A DNA stretch of 64,000 nt from Microcebus murinus (lineage: Eukaryota > Chordata > Mammalia > Primates > Cheirogaleidae): NCBI RefSeq assembly GCF_040939455.1, contig NC_134106.1:91271001-91335000 (forward strand), given 5' to 3'. Of the stretch, positions 1 to 11,130 are shown piece by piece. The notes below the pieces were generated by a model, which was given only the letters and a program-made list of their open reading frames with translations, was not told where the DNA came from and ran no database searches. Position numbers and translations under genes: made by a program. The first letter of the stretch is position 1; each line of letters begins with the position of its first letter.

Positions 1-330
1 AAAAAAGACTTAAATGGAAACTAAAGTCTTCTAACTGAATACTCGAAATGTCTAGGATGCAGTCCACATTACTCATTATACCAAGAAACAGGAAAATCTC
101 GAATCAAATGAGAAGGGATAATCAATGACATCAACACCAAAGTAACAGAGATGTTATAATTATTAGACAATGATTTAGAGACAGATATAATAAAAATGTG
201 CCAATGAGCAACTGCAAACACTCTTGAAACAACAACCACAAAATCTCAGAAAGGAAATAGAAGACTCAAATGAAATTTTAATTCTGAAAAACAATATAAC
301 TGGAATAGACTAAAAAGCACTTGAATTTAA
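1..330 (+). mobile_element. Ancient L1 (L1M-type) 5' region fragment
   Basis: The stretch resembles the 5' region of old mammalian L1 elements. It has the order 'aaatctcgaatcaaatgag', then 'aaagtaacagagatgtta', then 'actcttgaaacaacaacc' and 'ctcagaaaggaaatagaa'. No open frame survives and the left edge is cut by the window. The family is recalled from the consensus, so the subfamily is not assigned. Confidence 0.65.
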
Positions 331-394
331 CACAATTCATTAATAACCTTGTTATTCTATTAAAATGACAACCTCTTACAAATCTAGCTGCCTG

Positions 395-505
395 AATTTC
401 TCTCTTTGAGTTTGGATTTAAGTACTGTGTTAAGTTATAATAGTATATAATATCTCCTAGAGTTATTGTAAGAATTAAATGCTATCAAATGTCATCAACA
501 AAGGT
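395..505 (+). repeat. MIR-like SINE tail, weak
   Basis: A degraded match to the second half of MIR in sense order: a 'tttctctctttgagtttgg' block, then 'cctagagttattgtaagaattaaatg'-like sequence. It is too decayed for a firm call. Confidence 0.4.
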
Positions 506-533
506 AACAAAATATGTTTATTAGTTATCAATT

Positions 534-1060
534 GCTTTTTTTCCAATTGCTGCCTAACAAACTAACCCCCTGCCCCCCAAAAAATTTTGTGGCTTAAAAG
601 AACAAAAATAGTTTGCTCATAAATCTGAAGTCTTGGCACGCCCTTTCCCATTGGTTTCAGCTGGAGTAGCTAGATCTAGAATCATCTGAAACATCTGAAA
701 GCTCACACATGCTGTCACCTGGGCTAGAAAGAATCAAATAGGTGGGGACCAGGACTCTATATAGTTTCTCCATGTGATTCCCCAGCATGACAGTTTCAGA
801 GCGGCTAGACTTTTTATATGTAAGCTTAGAACTTCCAAGATGTGTTTTAAGAAAGTTGGGGTAAGCCGCCTCATCTTTTATGATTTAGCATTGGAAGTCA
901 TGCAGCAACGCACCTGCTGTAGTTCTAGGTCCACCCAAATTCAAAAGGAGGGATTATAGACATAGGAGGAAGGTCAACAAAACATGGTAATAGGAGCACT
1001 GTACATGGGATGTACTGGTGTGGTCCCCATGGAACACACAATCTGCCACACATGTGTAAG
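534..1060 (-). mobile_element. MaLR (MLT1-like) LTR, antisense, decayed
   Basis: Read on the plus strand it follows the reverse complement of MLT1-type LTRs: 'gcctaacaaactaac', 'gtggcttaaaagaac', a central 'ctccatgtgattcc' block, 'tcttttatgatttagcattgg' shortened by decay, and 'aatctgccacac' near the end. There are no coding remnants. An ERVL-MaLR solo LTR is the best fit; the subfamily is uncertain. Confidence 0.5.
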
Positions 1061-1080
1061 TACTTTGTCTGATACTACAA

Positions 1081-1304
1081 GCCATGGATTAGCAAACTAC
1101 AGCCTTCAGGCCAATTTAGTCCTCTGCCTGCTTTTACAAATAAAGTTTTATAAGAACACAGTCATACCCGTTCATGTATGTATTGTCTGTGGTTGTTTTG
1201 TGCTACAACAGCAGAGTTAAGTAGTTGTCACAGAGACCATTTAGCCACATAACCCAAAATATTTACTACCTGGCCATTTGCAGAAAAAGTTTATTGATCC
1301 TTTT
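1081..1304. mobile_element. MER5A-like nonautonomous hAT (Charlie) DNA transposon
   Basis: The order of blocks matches MER5A: 'ggattagcaaactacagcc', 'aaataaagttttataagaac', 'tattgtctgtggttgtttt', 'aacagcagagttaagtagttg', 'aatatttactacctggcc' and 'cagaaaaagtttattgatcc'. The degenerate ends GGATTAGCAAAC and AAAGTTTATTGATCC behave as decayed terminal inverted repeats. It is near full length for this small element and codes for nothing. Confidence 0.88.
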
Positions 1305-2285
1305 GCAGACAATTGCTACATCCTCCTAGAGATACTGCCTGTCCCTCAGTGTTCCATAGCACTTGCTCCATATTCTGTTGCATTTAGGATTATTTCTATT
1401 GATATAAACATCCAAGCTAGCCCCCCCCCCATGGAAGCTTTGCTTTTGATGTTTCCTCTGCTGATGTTTCCTAAGAGGTTGCTCCTTCTCAGCATTGATG
1501 TCATCTCTTTGGAGAGGCCTTCCCTGGCACCAATCTAAAGTAGCTCCACACTCTCTATTTCTGAGTATCCTATCCCATCACTGTGTTCCATTTTATTCAT
1601 TATACATGTCATTATAGGCAATTATCATGTTTACTACCACTACAGTGTAAGCTACACAATGATAAATAACATGCCTATTTTTTTGTTTGTTTTGTTTTGT
1701 TTTTTAAGAGCACTCCTGTGACACTAGGCTTTCAATTAATACCAGTGTAATTGAGCGAACACGTCAGCGTCACCCCAGCAGATGAGTAATTTTAAAGCAA
1801 AGTGTTTTATTATATTTTATATCTTAGGTGCTCATCAGAGTAAATTAAACAAAATGAGGACACTACAAATAGCTTCCAAATGCACGTCCAAATGACATAT
1901 CCCTTAGAGTCTGCAATACAGTGGATTCTAAAAAACATTCCAATAGTCTCTAGCTATTTTCTATGAGCTTAACTTATGTCCTCACTTGTCACAAGCTCTT
2001 TGAGAGCAGAGATCGTGTGTCTACTTCTGAATGCTTAGTGACATCTGGAAGTGAATGACCATTGACCACCCACATGTCACTATGTAGAGATGACGGCCAC
2101 AATAGGACAGTGGTCAGTGAAGAGAGTTCGGCCACAATGAAAGGAGGGGCCCAAGTAGGAAAGGAGGAAAGAGCTGAGACCAGACCATGAGCTACTTCCT
2201 GGAGGAGGTGAGACCTCAGCAGGGTTTGGAAAATGTCAAGGGTCTTGAGTAGGAGAGAAGAAATTCAGTAATAAATATCACATTC
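1305..2285. other. No gene seen; weak L2 traces
   Basis: Mostly unassigned sequence. A run of ten C lies near 1421-1430 and a T/GTTT-rich patch at 1679-1707. About 1970-2050 resembles the sense 3' end of L2 (CAAGCTCTTTGAGAGCAGAGA), and about 2140-2250 resembles antisense L2 (CTTCCTGGAGGAGGTGAGAC). The open frame at 1278-1538 has no recognisable product and starts inside the MER5 copy. Confidence 0.45.
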
Positions 2286-2289
2286 TGAA

Positions 2290-2440
2290 TTTTATACCTC
2301 AAGCATTATTACTATGTCCCAAATATTATGTTTAGTATTTACATTATTATCCCATTTCTCATATCAATCAGATGAAAGAGGTAATAATGATATCCTGCTT
2401 TAAAGAAGAGAAAACAGAATCTGAGAGAGGATTCTTACCC
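2290..2440 (-). repeat. MIR SINE, antisense
   Basis: Antisense MIR core order: a '...cattattatcccattt' block, then 'gaagagaaaacagaatctgag' shortened by decay, then 'ttacccagatcag'. It abuts a second antisense MIR. Confidence 0.6.
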
Positions 2441-2464
2441 AGATCAGTCTGATGATAATACTAA

Positions 2465-2695
2465 TAGTAACCAATAATTTTATAAAAATTACTATGTACC
2501 AGACACTGCTCTGAACAGTTTTTGTATGTTATTTTACTTAACCACATAAGAAAGGTGTGATTATTATATTACCTGTGCTTCAAATGAAGAATTGGAGCAA
2601 AGAGGTTAAGTAAATTTCCAAGTTCATCCAGCTTGTACATTACAGAACCAGGATTCAAACCCAGGTAGTCTGGGCCCAGAGGCCACAGTTCACCA
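2465..2695 (-). repeat. MIR SINE, antisense, nearly complete
   Basis: Clear antisense MIR: TACTATGTACCAGACACTG at the 5' side, then GAATTGGAGCAAAGAGGTTA, then ACCAGGATTCAAACCCAGG and TCTGGGCCCAGAG. The order matches the reverse complement of the tRNA-derived MIR consensus over nearly its full length. Confidence 0.85.
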
Positions 2696-3129
2696 TGCTT
2701 ACTTACTCTCTAGGGCTCCAACAATTCTTACCTTTCACTTTGTCCTTACTATTAATAATGTCTCTATGCATCTGTGTCTGGATTGTTCACTGGGTCAATC
2801 ATGAAATATGAGGGTAGGGGTGATGCTGGGTGAGAACAGGTGAATCTGGACAGGTAAGATGGGTTTATAACATGAAGGAACTCCAGTGCCATCCCTGGAA
2901 TTATTTTGAGATTTACCCAAAGGAAGCATCGAGCTAACAAAACAAATTTTAATCGAAGCCAGGGAGCCTAAAAAATAAGCTTCTAATTGTTCTTTTTCTT
3001 GTAATGCTTAATGAAAACAGCATTGAAATGTTTGTGCTAAACCAACCTAGATGTGTGGCTACACTTCCTCAGGTGGGGTCAGCGGATTCAGATGATGTCA
3101 GTGTGCAAGACAACATATTCGTTGGAGAA

Positions 3130-3290
3130 GCCCCATAATCCTGGCTTTGAATCTCAGGTTCCATTAATTCACTAATCATATGACTTTGGAAAATTTGCTT
3201 AAACCTTCTAGCCCCAGTTTCCACATCTACAGAATTGGAGCTAATATTAGTTCCTGGCTCCTTGGGCTAGTGTGAGAAGTATATGACTTT
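3130..3290 (+). repeat. MIR SINE, sense
   Basis: Sense MIR blocks: ATCCTGGCTTTGAATCTCAG, then ATATGACTTTGG, then CTAGCCCCAGTTTCCACATC and CTCCTTGGGCTAGTGTGAGA. The A-box side has decayed. Confidence 0.75.
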
Positions 3291-3299
3291 AAGCCAGCT

Positions 3300-4650
3300 C
3301 ACATTTCCCTTGATTGAACCCATTACCAAGACAGCAGTATCTTAAGAGATGCCCGCCCAGAGAAGGCAGTATAAATAAGTGAACTAAAGAAAGACTCTAC
3401 ATCCAGCATTCTACCCGGTATAAGTCATATACCCAGTAGGAATACACCTGGCATTTTTATATTCAGATCACAAGAAAGCAAATTGGCTATTTGACTAGGA
3501 AGGAGGAAGCAATCTGGAAGAGAACAGCTCTTTTAAAAAGATAAAAATGGTAAATAATAATCAGAAAAGAACAGAGGGAGCCTTTTCATTATCCATTTTA
3601 AATGAAAATTAGAAGCAAGACCCCCAGCTTCTAGAGCTGCATCCTTTTCTCCTCCCCTGTGTGAGAAGAACTGGCAGAGTGGCAGCTCGTACTACATAAT
3701 TAGATCGTGAATGAAAATTAATCCTGGACCCTGAGTCAGCGCCCTGCCAGTGTGCTTCCTTTCTCTGCTCCAGTTCTCCACAGCCCAGCCTTCCCCAGCA
3801 TCCCAGACCCAAAATCACTAATTTTAGTTTGGCTCAATTAATTTCCCCTCTAAAATCTCACCTATCGCCCTTGTTCTTTGTTATGGTTCCATCGAATCTC
3901 CCCACAGATTGTATTTGTTTCCTCAGAGCCTGGAGGAAGGACAACAAATGTGTCATTCTTCACCCTTTGCAATAGTTGTCAAGGACATGGCGGGAAGCCC
4001 CTCCTTCTTTCCAGTTTTGCTTAAAATCTGCATGAAATTGACATTATGCACATGTGCACAGTTTGGAAAGGACTGCCAAGAACAAAGCCCCATGGAATGG
4101 CTCAGGGTTTATTTTAAGTTCTATTTTGGGTAAACAAGGTTGAATATGCATCAGTGGCTCCCACTTTGAGCAAGGACACCTAAACTATTCTTGGTCAAGC
4201 CCTTGCCAACCTCAATGTGTAACGCAAAGGAGGTAGGAACAAGGTTTGGAGACTGGCTGGAGAAGAGCTGAGGATAACCCAGGTTTCTGTCTCTGTGCCA
4301 GGATGAATTATATGTCCTCACCCTCTCAGAAGGGCGACTTCGGAAGAGAAGAAATGTTAATGGGTTCAATTTGGGGAAAATGCTGAATGTGAGTTGTCAG
4401 TGGGATTTCCATTACCTTGACTCTAATTGCCTTTCTTTAGAGAAAAACTCCTTGAGAGAGATATGCGTACTCACTGTCTTAGGTGAGAATTCACAGAAGA
4501 AGACCCCGAGAGGAGGGTGTGTGCAGAGGGACTTATTAGCAAGTGTTTCTCAGGCATATTCCCACAGAGGGTGGCTTTGGCTCAGTCCCCTAAGGAGCAA
4601 CCGAGACAGTATACATCACAATCCAGAGCGTCCAAAGTGAGAAGAAGGGA
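3300..4650. other. Repeat-poor stretch, no gene seen
   Basis: I recognise no interspersed repeat here, which is unusual for this window. Open frames at 3909-4133, 4151-4369, 4371-4640 and 3609-3818 (minus) are short, overlap on opposite strands and resemble no family I know. Possible AT-rich homeobox-type sites lie at about 3690-3840. If anything in the first 10 kb is under constraint, this stretch is the first place to look. Confidence 0.4.
3697..3740. promoter_or_regulatory. Candidate cis-element cluster (TAATTA, TAATCC, TGAGTCAGC)
   Basis: Within 44 bp lie a homeobox core TAATTA (3697-3702), a K50/OTX-CRX-type TAATCC (3719-3724) and a MARE/AP-1-type TGAGTCAGC (3732-3740), with 7 bp between the last two. 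Further AT-rich homeobox-like cores occur to about 3840. Such motifs arise by chance often. The call rests on spacing and on the repeat-free setting, and function is inference only. Confidence 0.25.
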
Positions 4651-4654
4651 CAAC

Positions 4655-5090
4655 AAAGCCACGGGGCCTTTGCATTTGCAGTTCCTCTGCTTGGATGTCC
4701 CTTCCCTTAGATTTTTGCAGGTCTGGCCCCTTAAAATTCAGGTCTTTATTCAAATATCATCTTCTCATGGAGGCCATCACTGGCTACCTAATCTAAGATA
4801 GCCTTCTAGTCCTGAAACTGCCCTCACCAACTCCACCCGCCACAGCCACCACCTCCCTGAAGCCATGGCAACCCCATCAAACTCTGCTGTTGCCCCCCTA
4901 CCTACTGCAAGGTTCTCCCTGGCGGCACCTTGCACTGCCTGATGTAGCTGTGTATGTCACAGATCTGTTTAGAGCCGTGTGTCTGTCTCCTCTTAAATAT
5001 GGACTCCTCAGATCAAAGAATGATTTGCAGTTGTGTCAGCAGTGTCTAAAACATGTCTGTCACATGGCAGGCATAGAAATGTGTAGACCG
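4655..5090 (+). mobile_element. L2 LINE, 3' part, sense
   Basis: Sense L2 3' region: GGGGCCTTTGCATTTGCAGT, then GGTCTTTATTCAAATATCAT, TCATGGAGGCCATCACTGG, then TGGACTCCTCAGATCAAAG and TGTCACATGGCAGGCATAG. These match the L2 order from the last ORF2 codons through the short 3' UTR. The open frames inside it (4517-4801, 4890-5102) are not conserved L2 frames. Confidence 0.75.
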
Positions 5091-5860
5091 GCTTCCTGTT
5101 AAAAGAATCCCTAATGAGAAACTGGAGAGAGCAAGAGTTACTATGGTGAAACCACCTGGAAGAAATGAGAAGTAACATCCCAGGAAAGAAATGAACTCAC
5201 CCAGGAAGAGGGAAAACCCCCATATTGATGCTAAAAATAAGGAGGTGGAGATGAGGGGAGGCAGAGGAGTGAGAGATTTGATATACCTGACAGGCTCCAC
5301 TTTCCTTGTGAAATGGGAGTTACCTTGAACCTTTTGCCTGCGTTGGCCCCAGGTAAGCTCAATAAACATAGTCTCAGGGAACTTTTACATTCTCTAATTG
5401 TTTCATGTAAGAATCTTATTTTATAAACTTTTCAATTAAGCAAATATATGTCATTCATATTTGATATAAAATGTTTTATATTATTCTATGTGCTCATAAC
5501 TAGAGATTCAATGGGGGAATGAGATGTTGAATAAAGTCCTGGAGTTGCCAGTGTCCTGGCCTGACCAACTGCAGCAAGCCCTCCCGGAAGGCAATGGCCA
5601 GAGGAAATGCCCACAATGCCTCACGTCCTGACATCAACGTGGGCACAGCCATTCACTGCTCATCATGTTTGATCCCAGAGAAGCAGCATGTTTTAAAGGA
5701 AACAATTTTAGTCACTGTCCCAGAAGCCCCACTCCTGGTGCCCGGCAACTCCTTGTTTCTGATTTTCAGTTCTTCTTGGTCTAAATGCTGGGTAGGGCAA
5801 GCTGATCTCCATGGCCCCTTCCGGCTGTGGGATCCTCACAACTCTACGACACAATCAAGC
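5091..5860. other. No gene or firm repeat seen
   Basis: Unassigned sequence, AT-rich around 5390-5510. The open frame 5594-5962 (122 codons) starts here with no recognisable domain and ends within the MIR beyond 5865, so it is probably chance. Confidence 0.4.
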
Positions 5861-5864
5861 TTGC

Positions 5865-5945
5865 ATTGCTGTATGCATTTTATGAGAGAGGAAACTGAGG
5901 CTCAGAGATGTGACATGACTTGCCCAAAGCCACACAGTTCCAGAA
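5865..5945 (-). repeat. MIR SINE core, antisense
   Basis: Contains GAGAGAGGAAACTGAGGCTC and TTGCCCAAAGCCACACAGTT, the diagnostic antisense MIR core. The outer parts are lost. Confidence 0.75.
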
Positions 5946-6449
5946 TGGCAGCATTACCCTGAAAACCCAGCTCAGGTAAGTTCCAAGGCCAGGCCTTTTG
6001 CCTGCCCTGCCACTCTTCCAGTAGTCCTCGACGCCCAGAACAGTGGAATCCACAGCCGCACAGCTGATGGTCCGACAGAACCTGGGGTTCCCCACTTCCA
6101 GGCTAGGCCTGTGGCAGAGGTGAGGGCTGCCTGCCTGCCAGGGCTGGGTATCTGCATCAAATTCCTCAATCTTCCCTCCTTGGCCCTGTGGATTTCTCAT
6201 TTCAGCAAGGTACATACTCCCTGTTCTGTGCCACAGCCACCAGTGAGGGTACTTATGTAAAATCTGTCACATGATCTGGGGACCCAAGAAGACAGAGGCT
6301 CGGGTGGGGCAAGAAGGTGAAGAAAATAGCTAAATTAGCACAGAGCAGTCTGAAATTCAAGGTCTGGGGGAAGAAGTGTCACTATCTTTGTGTGGTGTGG
6401 GGATCGTTGAGGTAGAGGCGGGACAAGCCTGGCCTCATACCAGCCTGCT

Positions 6450-6620
6450 ACTTCATGTGCGAGTGGGCACGCTGATTCCCCTCTCTGAGCCTCAGTTTCC
6501 TCCCTATCAATGGAAAAAAACAATACCCAACTCTAAGAACTTTAATAGGAATCAGAGTAAAAAAGCTCTCACAATGCTAGCACAGTATCTGACATCTAGG
6601 AGGCGTTTGATAAATGGCAG
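6450..6620 (+). repeat. MIR SINE, sense
   Basis: Sense MIR: CTCTGAGCCTCAGTTTCCTC, then AATCAGAGTAAAAAAGCTC and a 3' end resembling 'catctaggaggcgtttgata'. It lies inside the 215-codon open frame at 6376-7023, which argues that the frame is not a gene. Confidence 0.75.
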
Positions 6621-6934
6621 TTGTTCTACTATTCAATTCATAGGGAAGGCTCATTTGAAATGGCAAAGGTGGAATGAGCTATTTGATGTCTTGAGAAGAG
6701 AGACATCTTCCGACAGATTACAGCCCCTTCCTGGGCTCAGCATCTCTCCCCAGCATCTGCCATCTCAGCCCACAAGGTATCACACCATGACTCAGGCTGG
6801 TAATGCCATTGCCGTGGTGCTGGAGTTCTGTGCCCAGTCGAGCTCTGGCAAGCCAGAGGACACAGGACACAGGTCACAGGTCAACAGCTCGGTGTTTAGA
6901 ATGGAGATGATGTTGCTAATGATGAGGGAGGGCT

Positions 6935-7110
6935 GGGATAATCTAGTCTCAGGACTGTCACTAACTCTCTGTGTGTCTGGAACCAAGACTGCAGATTCTC
7001 CATCTATAAAATGCCAATATTAAAACCTCACTCAAAGAGTCATTTTAAAGATCAAGTGAGTTTATGCATGTAAAATCACCAAGGGAGTGCCTGACAGGTC
7101 CTTATTGAAT
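6935..7110 (+). repeat. MIR SINE, sense
   Basis: Sense MIR blocks: ACTGTCACTAACTCTCTGTG, CCATCTATAAAATGCCAATA, GATCAAGTGAGTTTATGCAT and a 3' 'ccttattgaatactgg'. It is the second MIR within 500 bp. Confidence 0.7.
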
Positions 7111-7326
7111 ACTGGTTCGTTTCTTCCTTTCCTGTTATTTAAAATGGAATAAGAAGGAAAAGGAAGAGAACGGTAAAGAAGGATGAGGGACAGGAAGGAG
7201 AGGCAAGAAGTATGAGCAAGGGAAAGAAAACCAACAACAACCGTAACAGCAGCAAAAGCAGTAGCACTCAGTGCACCTCCTAGGCTGATGTCCCAGACAT
7301 TTGTATATGTAATTATCAATCTCCAT

Positions 7327-7793
7327 TGTATCTGTTTCCTATTGTTGTTGTAACAAATTACCACAAAGGTGGTGGCTTAAAGCAACACAAATTTATTATC
7401 TTACAGGTCTAGAGGTCAGAAGTCTAAAATGGGTCATCAGGGTCGTGTTCCTTCTGCAGGATCTAGGGAAGAGCCCATGCCCTTGCTTTTCCAGCTTTTA
7501 GAGGCTGCTCCCTTGCATTCCTTGACTTGTAGCACCTCCACTCTCACATCACTCCAACCTTTCTTTTGTCACATCTCTTTCTTTGACTTTGACTTTCCTA
7601 CTTTCCTTTTGTACTGACAAGGTCCCTCGTGAATATACTGGACCCACCTGGATAATCCAAGAGACTCTCCCTGTCACAAAATCCTTTAACTCAACTCCCA
7701 TCAGCAAAATCTCTTTAGCCAAGGAAACATGCACACATTCTGGGGATTAGGATGTGAAGTTCTGGGGGAGGTCATTATCCTGCCTACCAACCA
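7327..7793 (-). mobile_element. MLT1D-like MaLR solo LTR, antisense
   Basis: Nearly full length. On the plus strand it begins TGTATCTGTTTCCTATTG and continues TAACAAATTACCACAAAGG, ACACAAATTTATTATCTTAC, TCTAGAGGTCAGAAGTC, TGGATAATCCAAGAGAC, GGGGATTAGGATGTGAAG, ending CATTATCCTGCCTACCAA. This is the reverse complement of an MLT1D-type LTR (ERVL-MaLR). No internal retroviral sequence is next to it, so it is a solo LTR. Confidence 0.85.
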
Positions 7794-7799
7794 CATGCA

Positions 7800-9090
7800 T
7801 ACAGCCTAAAAGGTGGGTATTATTGATGTTTCTGTATTAAAGGTTAAAAATATAATTATAAAAAGATGACTCAGAAAAAAGTGAGAAACTCTTCAAAGGT
7901 CACACATATGTAATTGAAAGAACAAGGATTCAAACCACATTCTGTTTGACTTGCAGCATATGTTCTTGATGTAGAATATACACGAAGATATTCAATAAAC
8001 GTCTCTAAATCCAAGAGGGTTGGATGGATCTTTGAGGTTTAACTTCTGTCTGATAGTCTATGATTCTCTGCAAGGAAAAAAATCGAAGGATTAGTTCTAT
8101 CCAGACTCAACCATGCTTGGTCCTTCTCCTCTGGCTCTAAACTGAAGAGGAAACATGAAAGGGTCCTGAGGCATCCGCAGAATGATGACAGTGAATATTT
8201 TCTAATAAAGAATTTTGAGAAATGGATGACAAGCCATGCTCCTTTACTTACTACCTTGGATGAATAAATACAAACTCTGATTAAGATCCTGAAATATTCC
8301 CCACTGGGCTCTTCTCCTGGCAGCCCAACCGTCAAAATCAATGACAATCATGTTACCATTTTGCTAATTGAACCAAACAGGAGGTAACTGGTCTTGAAAA
8401 ATCCTATAATGAAGTAATTAGCTACTCCATCAGTAAACGGAAATAATAATCACAGATTGTTAAAGCTGAAAATAAACTTTCTGATTATAGATGGGGACCT
8501 GCAGCCCAGAAGTAGCTGAACCACCTAACGCAGCTGCGATGGGCAGAGCTGGGACAGACAGCAGGTCTCCTGGCTGCCAGTTTAGGATCCTTTCCAAAGG
8601 ACGACCATCTCTGGAAGTTTGAACATGACTAGGTGGTTTCCCCTAAAAACTGGACCATTGGGGATAAAATAACAGACTGCATACTCATGACAGCTTTTGC
8701 TCCAGGAAAGGGACAGATTGCTGAAGAATCTAGAATCTGTGTACATCTTGGTCTGGGCTGGTCCTTGGGCTACATGTGCCCATTTATACACCATTTGATG
8801 GGCTCACCAGCCCACTCTGCTTTCAAGGACCGTTTTTTTAATTTTTATTTTCAATTATAAGAATATTACGTCATGACTAAAGATCACTTGGAAATTTTTT
8901 AAAGTAAAAGTAAAAATAAATCACCCATCACCAAATCCATGTTAATCACTATTAACACTATGAAGACTTTCTGGAAAACTTTTTTCCCCCTGCTCTGGGT
9001 CTACTCAACAGCTCTTTGGAGAAAACAAACCTCCCTCATTATACAATAATAAAATGTCATTGTGGCCTCACAATCGGTCTCACCCTATTC
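7800..9090. other. No gene seen; fragments of old repeats possible
   Basis: Mostly unassigned. About 8480-8550 carries a weak antisense MIR-like core (GATGGGGACCTGCAGCCCAG). About 8850-8990 resembles an old, unassigned interspersed repeat (CACCCATCACCAAATCC, TTAATCACTATTAACAC). Short frames at 8039-8347 (minus), 8582-8794 (minus) and 8633-8860 are on both strands and unrecognised. Confidence 0.4.
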
Positions 9091-9099
9091 CCCCAGTCT

Positions 9100-9600
9100 C
9101 TAGTTAAGTGTAGTGAACCCAAGTGATTTGCTCTTTGCCTGAGCCACGGTGATTTGTTTAAGGATGGCCATGTGACCACACCTAGCCAATAGAAGACCTC
9201 TCTGGGACTTTTGCTAGATCTATTGGGAAGAATATCCTTACTCTGAAGCGTGAAGTCTCTGTATTAGGTTGGCTTTGGACTCTTGTTTTTTACTTGGGAG
9301 AAGTTGGCTTGAAAATAAATCCAAGCTGAGACAAGCAGAGCCTGGATGTGGGGAGACAGAGATCAAGAGTTAGTCAGTGAGAGAGAGAAAGAGAGAGATG
9401 GTTAGGGACAGAAGGAATAAAGAAAGGCAGGGGAGAAAGAAAATCCTGATATATCATTCCATTTGAATGCCTCAACCTAAATTTGCTTAAAGCTGACTCT
9501 GCCCAGTAGATCGCCCCATCTTTATGAGTCAATAAATCATCTTCTTGATTAAATCAGTTTGAGTATCTGTCACTTAGAAAGAATGCTGATTGATACCAGA
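9100..9600 (+). mobile_element. Possible old LTR-like repeat, family unassigned
   Basis: The block starts with a 'gatggccatgtgaccacacc...agccaatagaag' pattern seen in several mammalian LTR-type repeats. It runs through a GAGAGA-rich patch (9375-9400) and ends near 'agtcaataaatcatcttctt', a possible polyadenylation region. I could not place it in a family. Confidence 0.3.
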
Positions 9601-9814
9601 ATCGCTATGCAGTTGGTGTTTTGCAAGTGCAGACGGTAACACAAGAAACTGGCTGAGTTGAGCAGGAGTGTGAAGTGGTGAGAGGGTGAGAGTGTTCAGC
9701 TCTGAAGCAGAGGTTGGAAATCCTTGTGCTAATGTGGACTTCATTTTATGTAGTCACTTCATGCTATGCACACAGTTTTATGTTCTGCTGTTTTCACTTA
9801 GCACAGTTATAGTG

Positions 9815-9990
9815 ATAATGATAACAGTTTGCATTAACTGAACATTGAGCATTGTCTGGTACACATTATCCATTTATTCTCTCATTTTATCACCCAGGCC
9901 TGTTCTATTAGATATGTGCTATTATAATCAACATTTACAGGTCTAAAGAAGTTAGGAAACTTTCTCAAGTTCAAACAGCTAAAAACAATT
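9815..9990 (-). repeat. MIR SINE, antisense
   Basis: Antisense MIR traces: GCATTGTCTGGTACACATTA, ATTCTCTCATTTTATCACCC, GGTCTAAAGAAGTTAGGAAA and CAAGTTCAAACAGCTA. Confidence 0.65.
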
Positions 9991-10299
9991 CAAACACTAT
10001 TATTCTGATCCAAAACAAAAGTTTTTAATTATTGGGTTTTTTTCCCCATAACCCTATTTCTATGGGTTATTTATTCCTTGTAAACATGTTTAATAGCAGC
10101 ATATGTCTCATTGAGGACATGTAATAATCATTTCTTTTCTTTGGGGTTGGGACACAAATGATAAAGAGATGACAAGAAATGGAATAAGGTTTCTACGACA
10201 AGGTTTGAATTTTGGTGACTGGCCAAAGGTTTATCCCCCTAAAAATCTTCACAGGGCATTCGCCTTCATCTTCCTTGCCCTTCGTGCAATGAAACGTGC

Positions 10300-11130
10300 T
10301 AACATCACCTTTGTGTCTCTAGGGCTCTAGCAGTGAACCAAACAACAAAAATTCTTGTCCTCATAAAGCTTACAGTCTTCTTGGAAGAGACTGGCTAAAT
10401 CAATCCATCAGTCAATCAAACACACAATGTGAAAGGTGTTGGTAAGTGCTGAAGAGAAAAAAATGAAGCAGGGAAGGGTGTTGGGGAGGTGGGTAAGGTT
10501 GCAACGAGACAGAGTAATCACATAAGCCTTTAGCAAGGAGATGACATTGGAGCAGAGACCTGCAGGTGATGAGGGATTAAGCTGTGTGGATCTGTAGTGG
10601 AAGAACATTCCATGACTGGGTTCAGGCAGACACACAGGCCCTGAGGTGAGAGAGAGTCTCCTGTGTTTGAGAAGAACCAGGAGCCCAGTGTGGCAGGAAC
10701 AGAGCAAGTGAGGAGCACACTATTAGGAGGCAAAGTCAAAGAAGGGATGGGGCTGAGAACAGACACCGTGTGGCACTGCGTGCCGTGAGAGTGCTGTGGC
10801 ATTGTGCCCAGTGAGATGAAGGTCATCTGAGCAGAGAACTGGAATATCTGACTTAAAGTTAAATAGGACCCCTCTGGTCTATGTATGAAAAATGACTGTT
10901 AGAGGGCTAGCATGGAATCAAGGAGGCCAATTAAGAGAGAAAAGAGTGACTTGAACCAGGGTGATCAGTGTGGATGTGTTGAGAAGTAATCAGATCCTGG
11001 ATGTGTGGAATGAAGAGTGGAAAGGATTTGCTGATCCACAGAGTGTAGGGCAGGGGAGCCAAGGATGGCCCCAGGGTACAACCAGAAGCATCTTTGTGCC
11101 TGCATGATTAGGAAGGAGGAGACTGGTGGC
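10300..11130 (-). mobile_element. L2 LINE, antisense, ~0.8 kb
   Basis: On the plus strand: 'agcagtgaaccaaacaac', CCTCATAAAGCTTACAGTC, GGTAAGTGCTGAAGAGAAAA, GGAGCAGAGACCTGCAGG, GAACATTCCATGACTGGG, AGGCCCTGAGG, AGCCCAGTGTGGCAGGAAC, then CCAGGGTGATCAGTGTGG and GGATTTGCTGATCCACAG. This is the reverse complement of the L2 3' kilobase, in order. Minus-strand frames here (10408-10707, 10530-10826) are decayed ORF2 territory without a conserved domain. Confidence 0.8.

Noticed and set aside
5594..5962. 122-codon frame
   Set aside because: Ends in a MIR, no recognisable product.
6376..7023. 215-codon open frame
   Set aside because: It crosses two sense MIRs and unrelated sequence, and has no domain I recognise. 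The longest non-repeat frame in 64 kb is expected to reach such a length by chance or nearly so.
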